Assembly (NCBI GenBank): GCA_030280995.1
Contig: JASXTE010000008.1
Span: 22,061,693-22,125,692 of the forward strand
Origin: Hemileia vastatrix
Taxonomy: Eukaryota > Basidiomycota > Pucciniomycetes > Pucciniales > Zaghouaniaceae
DNA length: 64,000 nt
Reading direction: 5' to 3'
The translations under genes were made by a program, and so were the position numbers. Below, piece by piece: positions 55,064 through 64,000 of the stretch (position 1 is the first letter of the stretch; the number at the start of each line of letters is the position of its first letter). The notes under the pieces are model-generated. The model was not told the origin of the DNA. It worked only from the letters and a program-made list of their open reading frames with translations, and made no database searches.

Positions 55064-56518
55064 GGTCAGCCTTGATATACCCAGGAATTAGTAAGAATTA
55101 CTTATAATTAATTTTAAAGACATGGACTATACATGGGAATAATAAATAAATGTACACAAGTTTTATACATAAGTAAAAATTATGATAAATTTATAACACC
55201 TTATATACACGCATATATCCACCTTTTATAAGTCTTATTTACTTAATATAATTTTGGAATACACTAGAGTAATCTTAAAAACCTTAAAAATAAGGCTACA
55301 TGATTTTTAAGTAGACCTAAAGCCATGGTTTTTGTTGTTTTATAAGAAAAACAATAAATGCGCTTTAAATCACTTAATAGTTGACTATATGTGCTATAAA
55401 CTTAATGATATTAAAAATGCGCCTTGACAGATCAATTTGTCTTAATAAGGACTAAAAATTTGGCTATTCAAATGCATAAAAATAAAACTTTCAAATTTGG
55501 TGTTTTTTATGCCAGAAATGGCTTCTGTGTACTGGCCACATACTGCGTGCATTTTTACCATGTGAATAACTTAATTATTAGTATATTTAGCTCTTTCACA
55601 CTATAATTACCCCACATTCTATGCCCACTGTGGGGAAACATACTAAAATAGGCAACAGGCGCTTATTTAGTGTCCTAATTTAATTATAGGTGCATTGACC
55701 TTGTTATATGCTGTAAATTCATTAATAACCTCAAGCTTGGAACCTTAAATTCATCACAATGCTTAAATTCACCTAAATTACTCAAGGATTTACCCATAAA
55801 AGTTCCTGCCAACCACTGCATGTAGCTACCCCACATCTCATGCCCTTTTTTGGGTTTTTCAGTGGTTCGTCACTCAATATTGGTTATTTATGGATGGGGA
55901 TTTCATGTAGTATATTGTTGTAATCAACCCCATCACTTCTGCTGTTGATCACCAATATTATTGCGTAATATTAAGTGTTATTCTTTTTTTTTATTCTCTT
56001 ATTTTAAGATATTACACTCATATACTCTCATTTTTACTTATTCTTTTATTTTGTTGGATTTTGGCAGGATGATATCATTCTAATTATGTTATTGGTCATT
56101 CTTTATGTTTTTGGACATATTTGTTTTCTAGAATGAGGCCTCATTGGCCGTTTATAGGACTGGTAAATCAAGGGATTCATTGGAGAATTATTGGATATAA
56201 AAGGAGGGGGGTTTTGTCTTGTTTTCTACATTCTTTATCATTACAATCAAAATATATAACAAATAAAATTACAATACCTATAAATAGTACTTATAAGCTC
56301 TTTGAATAGTATCTGAATCATGAAATATTTTTTCTACCAACTATAAGATTGTAACTATATATAATTAGTGAGATTTAAATTACTGAGACCCTTATATTGA
56401 GTTATAATTTAATTCTTATTGGATTTTTACTACAGTATTCATATAGGATCATTAAGATCTTCTATAAAACTGAATGTTAAAGCTATATCATGTCTCTGTT
56501 CTTGAGCTCAGCCTGACA
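55064..56518 (+). repeat. Gypsy-4 3' LTR (1455 bp)
   Basis: Aligns with 34471-36430 after removal of two MITEs. The first bases are altered (GGTCAGCC for TGTCAGCC). It ends CAGCCTGACA. A G-rich stretch (GGGTGGGTGAGGG) precedes it and is probably the polypurine tract. Confidence 0.92.
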
Positions 56519-56651
56519 GAAGGGGTGTTGATGATGAAAAAGAGGTGTTAGAAAACTCAGTTAAAGAGAGGTTATAAGTTCAATGGTCAATTATTTAAAA
56601 TATTATTTTTTCAGTCAAAATATTCAGGGTAGAAAATTATTGGCTCATTTA

Positions 56652-56870
56652 CACCAGAAAAAAAATCTGGGAACCTGATAACAGGTTAAAATCCCTATCT
56701 TTGATGTAAATCAGTTTCACCCTAGCTGAAATTTTTCTAGAAAGACCACACATAAAACAATGAGCCCACTAGCTTGTGCAGAATCAACTCTGATTTACTC
56801 TTGAATAAAAGATGAATTGAGAGATTGGCACTTGCTAACAGGTTCCGGAAGTTTTTTTTGTTTTCGCGTG
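56652..56870. mobile_element. MITE-3 (about 219 bp)
   Basis: Interrupts Gypsy-3 between TTGGCTCATTTA and GTGCAGGTTATT-like sequence that is continuous in Gypsy-2. The ends are imperfect inverted repeats, CAC...AAAAAAAA then GGAACCTG, and the reverse ending CGCGTG. CAC...GTG ends suggest a CACTA-like group, but the exact borders are uncertain. Confidence 0.6.
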
Positions 56871-57588
56871 CAGGTTATTTAAGATTATAACAAAGTGCCC
56901 CTTGATGTGGTATTGTTTGACTTTCAGGATGAAGTCTTGGGTCATACAGGATTTTATATGAATCTGGTTAAATATTTTTTACCTCTGGAAATTCCAGATA
57001 ATTGCAATATTAATGATTGAGTGGCTATAAACAGGAATTCATCAGGATTTTATTTATTTGGTAGGAGGTTGTTGAAAAGAGGTATCCCAATCTCTAGGTT
57101 ATCATTACTCAGAGAAAGGTGAAAGAACTGGTAATTAAATCACTACATGAAGATCTTGGGCATAGAGGTATTGGTAAAACTTATATACAAATTTCTGATA
57201 GATTTTTGTGGCCTGGATGAAGATGGCTGCTAAAAAGTGGGTTCAGTAATGTGAAGAATGTCAAAGAAGAAGTTATTCAAGGCCAAAGGAACCTGGACAT
57301 GCAACTGGTGAAAACACTCTTTTTGGTAGGGTTAGTTTAGATGCTGTTCATATAAAGGAGGGAAAATATAATTTTTTAATTGTTGCAAGAGATGATTTAT
57401 GTGGATAGGTTGAAGAAGAGCCTCTTATCAATTTAGCTTACAAAAATGTGGCCAATTTCTTGACAAAGGATTGGGTGTATAGGTATGGAGTGATGAAATC
57501 AGTGATAGTTGATTGTGGTCCTGAATTTGGGGCTGAGTTTAGGGAAGATATATCAAGGTTTGTATCAAAGGTTAGGGAAGCAAACCCT
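56871..57588 (+). pseudogene. Gypsy-3 integrase fragment
   Basis: KVPLDVVLFDFQDEVLGHTGFY matches the region before the Gypsy-2 integrase. HEDLGHRGIGKT, CEECQRRSYSRPK, VSLDAVHIKEG and VIVDCGPEFGAEF follow. Stops are frequent. It ends at Harb-3, and the downstream catalytic Glu block is not found beyond 61231. Confidence 0.85.
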
Positions 57589-57593
57589 TATTA

Positions 57594-60500
57594 GGGGGTT
57601 TCAGTCCTAGAGAATATACACTTACAAATCTGCACTTAATTAATTGCAGATTTCCAAAACACACTAGCCCCAACACTGGTGGATTTCAAAATGAAATAAG
57701 TCACCTATTTCACATAAATCAGCACTTTTTCATCCAAAATTTTTGATTTCACCATAACATCTTATTCCACTGATTTTTCAGCATCATCCAATTCATACCC
57801 AGCACTTCACAGCATAACACTTTATAGCTCAAAACATTGTACATCCTTTACATTTTTATACCATATAAGAGCAATGCCTTTTCTCTCAAATAATGATAAG
57901 CTAAATCAAGAAATTGATTTCAAATCTCTTGATCTCTTCTTGGACTCTAATTGCTATTCTGATTCTTATCTTAAAGAAAATTCTCTATTTTTCAAAAATG
58001 GCCAGGAAATGTTACCTTCTTCCTAGAAAGCCTCAAGTAATTCATACCCCCAAGTAAACCATCCAAACACTTCTTAACCTATCTGTACCTAGTTTTAGAC
58101 AGTTGGCCAGGACTTCTAAGGAATTTTTTCTTAGAATGGTTTTTTTTTATATTGAGTTTGATCTTTAATTTTCTGTTATAGTCTCTTTTTTTCAAGTCTC
58201 TTGGTTTTCATTCATCAACTCAAAATCAAATTGCATATTTTCTGCAATTGCATAATTTTTCTGTCATTCTTTTCTTCTTTCATCAATCATATCCATTTCC
58301 TCCTCTCCTCTTGAATCCCTCAAATAATTTGATGTCAGTTGTTTTTTCAACTCGTCTCTCCTGGTAAGTCATTTTTTCATTTTTACTTATATATTTTCTT
58401 TTTCTTTTTGTTTTTTGTATCTAAATTTTTTTAGTAAGTGTCTATTTTTTGACTTTAAAGGTAAAATTAAACTTTTTTCTTCTCTCCCTCTTTTCATTCT
58501 TTATTAGCTCTATCATCCTATTCTTCATCCCTCCTTAAGATGGTCATTATTAACCCTTTCCCTTATTTCAAATTTTTTGGTTACATGTCATTTAAACACA
58601 TAAATTGCACTTTCTTTAAGAATTTCACTTGCTTCATATTCAATTTCTCACAAATTCCAAATTCACTCTTTCTCACTCTATTTTTCCTACCTTTCAATTA
58701 AGGTTAGTTTCATATCCTTCTTTTCATGTCTATATGATATCTCATTCTTTCTATAAGAATTTCATACTTAAATATATGCAGGACTCATATCTGGATAACA
58801 ATGAACTTATTCAAATCCTCACGTTGTCATTTTTATTATCACTTTTCAAGTTTTGTGAAATTTTGAAAATAAGACTTTGAATTAGTACTAGATTTATTTG
58901 AATCTAATGTCCTTTTAAAAGAAGGTTATCCTGAAGGTTATTTCTCATTTTCCACAAACAGAGTTGAATTTGGTTCAGTGGTTGCTGAGATATTGACCTT
59001 TAAAGTTGAGCCTTTTTTCCCTATTTGAATTTTTTTTACTTCATGGTTTTATATATAAAATTAGGTTTAGATTTTTTAAATCACATTTAATTTAAATGAA
59101 GATCCTTGTGAAGCCTATCTTTTATTTAACACAAATGTATTTTAATTTGGTTGAGTGGTTTCTAAGATTTTGACCTTTAAAGTTGAGAAATTGTTTTCCA
59201 AATTTCACTTAATTTATTTCAAGTTTTTATGTTGTATAATTACAAAATAAGACTTCTGACACACTTATTTGATGATAATCTAGGCTTTTATCTCCCTCTT
59301 TATAGAATTTTCATCATCTATATTAAGGTTTTTGTGCAGTTTTGAAAAGCAGAGTCTGAATTAGGGTTAGGTTTATTCAAATCTAAATTCCTTTAAGCTT
59401 AATATTCTTCTGAAGCCTATCTTTCATTTCTTATAAGATGATTTGATTTTTTTTCAGTTGTTGCTGAGATATTGACCTTTAAATTTCAGCCCTTACCTTC
59501 CAGTTTCAATTTTATTTATTTCTAATGCATGTCATAAAATTTTACATCATTCATCTATCCTTCCAGATTCCTCAAACTACCTTTCTCTTTACTTATTATT
59601 CTTCCCTTTCATCAAGGTGTGTTTTTTTCTTTTTATTCCCATTTTCATATGTCTTACCCTTCACTCATTCTGGCTGCTCTTATTAGATCAGGTAAAAGTT
59701 GGTCCAACAAATCAACATGGTATAAATAGAGGGTAAACATGATAAATTTAATAATCCTCTAGGTAGATCAAAAAAGTATAGGAATTTTTAAAGTCATCCT
59801 ATATCTATTATTCTTTCATAAATTTTTAATAAATAAATCTGATATTTCAATTTAATAAACTGAAGTAATGGGCCAATAACCTTGTGTTATATAACAAGTA
59901 ATCATGACAACATTAATTTGCTTAATGGGGTTCCTCTAGCCTATACCTGTAAAAATTCTTAAACTTAGTTTCTAGACTTGATCTTCATTTATTCTTGAGG
60001 AATTTTAATTAATTTAAAACAAGTAAATCTTAATTATATTTTTTATTTATTTATTTATGTAATTATATTAAATTTTGGTGACTTGCACCCCTTACTTTAA
60101 TAAAATTTAGGGAAGGGTATTGCCAAATTGATGACTTGGAAAAATTTTGGTGATAACCACCCCTTACCTCAACAAAATTCAGGGGAGGATACAGCCAAAT
60201 TTTACAAACAGATTTAGAATTTCATTGACTTAGCTATATTTAGGGATTAAAATTCGTGGTAAGGTGATAAAAGTATGTTGGTGATGAGGACTTTTGCACA
60301 GGTGTCAGTATTATTTTACCATCTGGAATCCTAAAAGTGTGATATTTTAGAGTGCAGTAAATAGAAATAGTTTTATCAGAGTATCATGATATAATAATTC
60401 TTTATAAGACTAAAAGTAACTATTGAATCAGGAACCAAAAAGAATTTCCACTTCCTCACAGAGTGGACCTATGACATTGAGCTTTTTAGAAATAGTAGTG

Positions 60501-61226
60501 ATTCCATTCTCCAAATCACCATCTTTAATACAAATTCCAGTGGAAGTAGAAGCAAGTGAGCCTTTTTATATTTTAATTCATAAATTTTGAGATCTCCTAA
60601 ATTTTCTTAGGATTGATGTTGATTCTCCCTTTTTTTTTTCTTTTTTACTTCATTTTCCATCAACAGGAAGCCATTGACTACTGATGAAGGTGGGAATCTT
60701 ATTCAGGTGTACTTTTCAAATCCAAAAAATGATTCATAATTTGATTTGATTCTGAGGAATTCAATTATGATTAAATAATTTTCCTTTTTTAGTTTTTCAG
60801 ACTTTTACTTCTCAGGTGAGGGGCTTGCATTATGGTAGGACCTTTAAGATGAAGCATTTTATGAATTGCCTTTTTGATGTTGTATTTTCTGGGAGGAATT
60901 ATGAAACTTGTATTTTACATGAAATTATATTAAGACTTTGAAAACATAAAAAAAAGGAAAAAAACATGCCTGGTTAAAATTTGGTAATAAAATGTTTCAA
61001 ATCTCAATGAAGGGTGTGTGATGAGGATTATTGAGAGGATGGAGGTCTTGGTGTCTCATGTGACAGGGATGATGTGGACAATATGAGGTTTTGAAAAAAT
61101 TTCTGATTTGAGGTCATAAATGAGACCCATTTTAGAAATAATTGACTTTTTTGCAAAATTTAAGTGCTGATTTGGTTTAAAATCTGCACTTAAATTAACA
61201 GCAGATTTTCAGGCACTGACACACCC
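57594..61226. mobile_element. Harb-3, non-autonomous derivative of the Harb family
   Basis: 3.6 kb. The ends GGGGGTTTCAG and CTGACACACCC are inverted, followed inward by a shared AATCTGCACTTAATT. Flanked by TATTA on both sides (57589-57593, 61227-61231). The interior aligns with Harb-2: the splice-like TCTCTCCTGGTAAGTCATTTT near 58360, the GCTGAGATATTG repeats (58880-59500), the segment 59740-60190 and a decayed Myb-like piece (60655-60800). The nuclease and oxygenase coding regions are missing. Confidence 0.8.
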
Positions 61227-61231
61227 TATTA

Positions 61232-62250
61232 TAGACAGTGTATTCTAGTATCTAAGTATGATTTAATAGTTAATATTAATGTTCCCACTAATTATTGATA
61301 AATGATTTAGTGATTAAACCTCAGGGGAAGACTAATAAAATAGTCATTCTCAATATAAACTCACAATACTTGGATTTTATGTGTGCTAGTGGTGGAAAAT
61401 AGATAAATAAAATATAGTTATAGCTTATATAATATCAATTATATATGCTTTATAATATATTTATATATCATAATAATTGTTTTATAATGTTTATTTGAAT
61501 TGTAGAAAGTAAGTTATGTCCAATAACCCATCAAATCCTCTCTTACTTATACCAAAATCCACAGGAGTGCACAGACCTTCAATCCAGATGATGTCACTGC
61601 AATCCCCAGAAATTAAAGCACTGTGAGAGCCCATCACCTCCCCATGGAATACACTTCAAAAATTTACAACACCCAGACCTCCACTAAGGCCCTCCATCAC
61701 AATTAATGATATCACATACCCATACCATAAATAAAATAAACATATAAAAGCGGATACCATAAAGAAACAGGTAAAATAACTCATCCAAAGAGTATATAAT
61801 GAATCCCAAAGCATATAAAGGAAAAAAATTAACTTTTCAAGCCCCAATAATCTTAAAAATCCATATTAACCCAGTAATCATATCCCAACCTATAAATCTG
61901 TGAAAATCCATCAAAGGAAGCAGATTAAGTTGTCCAAACTAGATATATGTGCCTGAAAAAGGTTTAGATGCTTGTGTAGGCATTTTGAGTCCACTGAATA
62001 CGTCCATATGACCTCCAATAAGCAGAAAAATAAATTTTATAGGCTATTTAGAGGTCGAACCCCACTTATACACCTAAATTTACATAATATAACTACATAT
62101 TTCACTGAATATGATGTTTATGTATACATATAGGCTTATTTATGTCTATAATTACTTAATATCACTTAAGATAAGTATATTATGACTCAATTAACACCTT
62201 AATAAGTATTATAAGGCTATGGATAAGCTATTTATCTACTAGAAGTCATA
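61232..62250. other. Noncoding interval
   Basis: No gene or named repeat. It should continue Gypsy-3 integrase, yet no such codons are visible, so another rearrangement is likely. The segment 61560-61990 is less AT-rich than its surroundings but has no long open frame. Confidence 0.4.
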
Positions 62251-62290
62251 CACCACAGGAAATCTGGGGGTGAACTGCTAGCAGTTCCTT
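62251..62290. repeat. Possible single end of a CACTA-type MITE
   Basis: CACCACAGGAAATCTGGGGG followed by TGAACTGCTAGCAGTTCC resembles the ends of MITE-2a and MITE-2b, including the GCTAGC palindrome. No matching right end was seen in the window. Confidence 0.4.
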
Positions 62291-62616
62291 CTATTTGAAA
62301 CTATCAGGAATTTATCAGGAAACTGTTGGGAAACCATCCTGAAACTGTCAGAAATATGTTTTTAAATCAGATGAAAAAACATTGAAAAAATAAACTGTCA
62401 CAGATTGAATCCAGAACAATCCCTCCTTGAGCAGAGCTTAGGAACCACATTGAACATCAGTAAATCTCAGATTTGGCAAAAGGTTGAACAACATCACTTA
62501 GCATACCTTAACATTCAAATATTAAACTTGAATATATGTTGCGTGTTTGATATAGATGCATATGCATTTGAATTTGCATGGTGGATACTTATTGCATGTT
62601 AAAAATTGATGTGAAA

Positions 62617-62935
62617 TGCCTATCCAAAGTGTATGCATAATGAATATGAAGATGAAATATGCATAAAAAATATGCATAAAAATATGCATATTGAATATGC
62701 ATAAAAATATGAAAATTGAATATGCATTAAAAATATGCATATTGAATATGCAAAAAAATGCATATATGTATATGAATAAAATATATTAGTATGCATATAC
62801 ATCTCTATAATGAATATGCATATGCATATGTATAAATATGCATTGTGATTGAAAAATGCAAAAAAATGATGCTTAACAAGTATATTTTATGCATAAATAG
62901 AAATATGCAATATGAATTCATATTGCATACAAATA
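62617..62935. repeat. TATGCATA-type low-complexity repeat
   Basis: Many imperfect units of about 13-18 bases such as AAATATGCATAAAAA and TTGAATATGCAT. The open frames on the minus strand here are only translations of this repeat. Confidence 0.85.
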
Positions 62936-64000
62936 ACACTGGCAAACCAACATGACCAAAACTCATACTAAATTTTCATTCTGGGCTAAAGGTGTGAGGG
63001 AAAGAAGAAAAACAATCTGACATTAGAAAAATGCTACATGCACTCATTTTGTGGCAGAGCAAATAAGAAGTGCTGAATTTTGGTTGGTGCCCATAATTGA
63101 GTATGATATCATAATTTTATTAAATTGTTTTCAATATTGAAAAGAATTTAGGTTGTTTGGTGTTGATCTAGCTGTGCCAGGGTCTAATCTAATTATTTTT
63201 GCAATTTCTTAATAATTAATGGGTTTTAATACAAAAACAGCGTGTATTTTTTGTGGGATATTGGATATGATAAGGTCTTTTGTAAAAAAAACTTATATTG
63301 TTTAAAAATATTCCTGAATCAGATGTGGGATAACCACTACAAAAAATTGTAGTACTGTGGGTAATAAAATATATGCACAAGCAGTAAAGAAAGGACTGAG
63401 TGTACCTTTTTTGTGCAGTGGGAATCATTATAGTGGAATTTTGGATAAAAAATATAATTCATTATTACTATTTTATTTAATCAAAAAATTTATAATATTA
63501 AAAAAAACTATTGATTCATTAGTATTTGACCTTTGTGCCTTACTCATATTTATCATTTGATTGATTTTTTGTCACCATTATGTTATTAATATTATAAGTA
63601 CTGCAAAAACTTGTGTGCCGAATGCATACCGGGTGATGTTACACCTTTTATAATATTATTAAATAAAGGTAAAAAAATATGAAAATTATTTGATTTAAAA
63701 GAAATAAATTAATATCCAAAAGCAATATGAGGGATAAAAAGGTAAAATTAAAGGGATCAAATATGAAATAAAAAATTAAAGTAAAATTCCTGCCATCAAG
63801 AGCAAGTAGACATGATGGGGTGAACACCCACCAGTGGCACTAAACTTAAACTATAATTTCTTTTTTGAAAAAAAAAGGTGCCAACCTGAGGTTTAACAAA
63901 ACTTTAGAAGAACCATTTGGCCATATCAAACAACTTCTAGTGCAATTATTAAAGAAAAATTCATTTTCATTGCAATAGAGAGAATTGATCACATCAGAGT
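62936..64000. other. Noncoding interval to window end
   Basis: No gene seen. CACTACAAAAAATTGTAGT at about 63333 resembles a CACTA-type terminus but has no partner. The rest is AT-rich. Confidence 0.4.

Larger units (their letters stand above)
34471..56518 (+). mobile_element. Gypsy-4, decayed chromodomain Gypsy (chromovirus)
   Basis: LTRs at 34471-36430 and 55064-56518, with a probable five-base duplication AAAGG/GAAGG. It encodes gag, protease, RT, RNase H, integrase and a C-terminal chromodomain in order on the plus strand. Gag is interrupted by Harb-2 (with Harb-1 inside) and MITE-1c; the 5' LTR is interrupted by MITE-1b and CACTA MITE-2b. Many stops show it is dead. Confidence 0.93.
27598..57588 (+). 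mobile_element. Gypsy-3, decayed Ty3/Gypsy element split by later insertions
   Basis: Gypsy-3 consists of 5' LTR, primer-binding site, gag, protease and RT/RNase H (27598-34133), a short remnant on either side of Gypsy-4, and integrase (56871-57588). It is interrupted by MITE-1a, a CACTA MITE, Gypsy-4 and MITE-3, and ends at Harb-3. Proteins and LTR align with Gypsy-2. Many frameshifts and stops show it is the oldest layer. Beyond Harb-3 I cannot find its continuation. Confidence 0.9.

Noticed and set aside
62522..62802. Minus-strand frames rich in His, Ile, Phe and Tyr
   Set aside because: They only translate the TATGCATA-type repeat.

Overview
The window is AT-rich eukaryotic DNA made almost entirely of nested transposable elements, with one non-transposon gene candidate. 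Short spliceosomal introns, a Zn2Cys6-like cysteine cluster, Ty3/Gypsy polyproteins whose reverse transcriptase carries FIDD, and a Tet-like 2OG-Fe(II) oxygenase inside a DNA transposon all point to a basidiomycete. A rust fungus (Pucciniales) with a large repeat-rich genome is my best inference, not a proof. I saw no tRNA, rRNA or CRISPR.

Nest 1 (1-23041). A Copia element on the plus strand (RT/RNase H 3' half 21207-22292, 3' LTR 22391-23041) was entered by Gypsy-2 (plus strand, 12411-21206). Gypsy-2 was entered by Gypsy-1 (minus strand, from beyond the left edge to 12410). Gypsy-1 has paired LTRs, a primer-binding site, a polypurine tract, gag, protease, RT, RNase H and integrase. Between integrase and its 3' LTR it also holds two spliced genes on the opposite strand that encode cysteine-cluster proteins.

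Middle (23042-27597). There is an unassigned 312-residue open frame (23558-24496), small fold-back repeats and a 412-bp MITE.

Nest 2 (27598-61231). Gypsy-3 (plus strand, same family as Gypsy-2, heavily decayed) is split by a 198-bp MITE, a 261-bp CACTA-type MITE, the chromodomain Gypsy-4 (34471-56518), another MITE and Harb-3 (57594-61226). Gypsy-4 carries Harb-2 (37612-49397), and Harb-2 is itself entered by Harb-1 (40569-46695). Harb-1 is a PIF/Harbinger-like transposon with three genes: a Myb/SANT-like protein, a DDE nuclease and a TET/JBP-like dioxygenase.

The strongest unusual signals are these. (1) A small RNA hairpin followed by TAAACTG is repeated about 35 times in coding and 3' noncoding parts of Gypsy-1, -2 and -3, with compensatory stem changes. 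(2) A conserved -1 frameshift signal (U UUU UUA/G, a stop codon, then a covarying stem-loop) lies between protease and RT. (3) The TET/JBP-like gene sits inside a Harbinger-like transposon. (4) Gypsy-1 carries antisense genes. From 61232 to 64000 I see no gene, only a possible CACTA end and a TATGCATA-type repeat.
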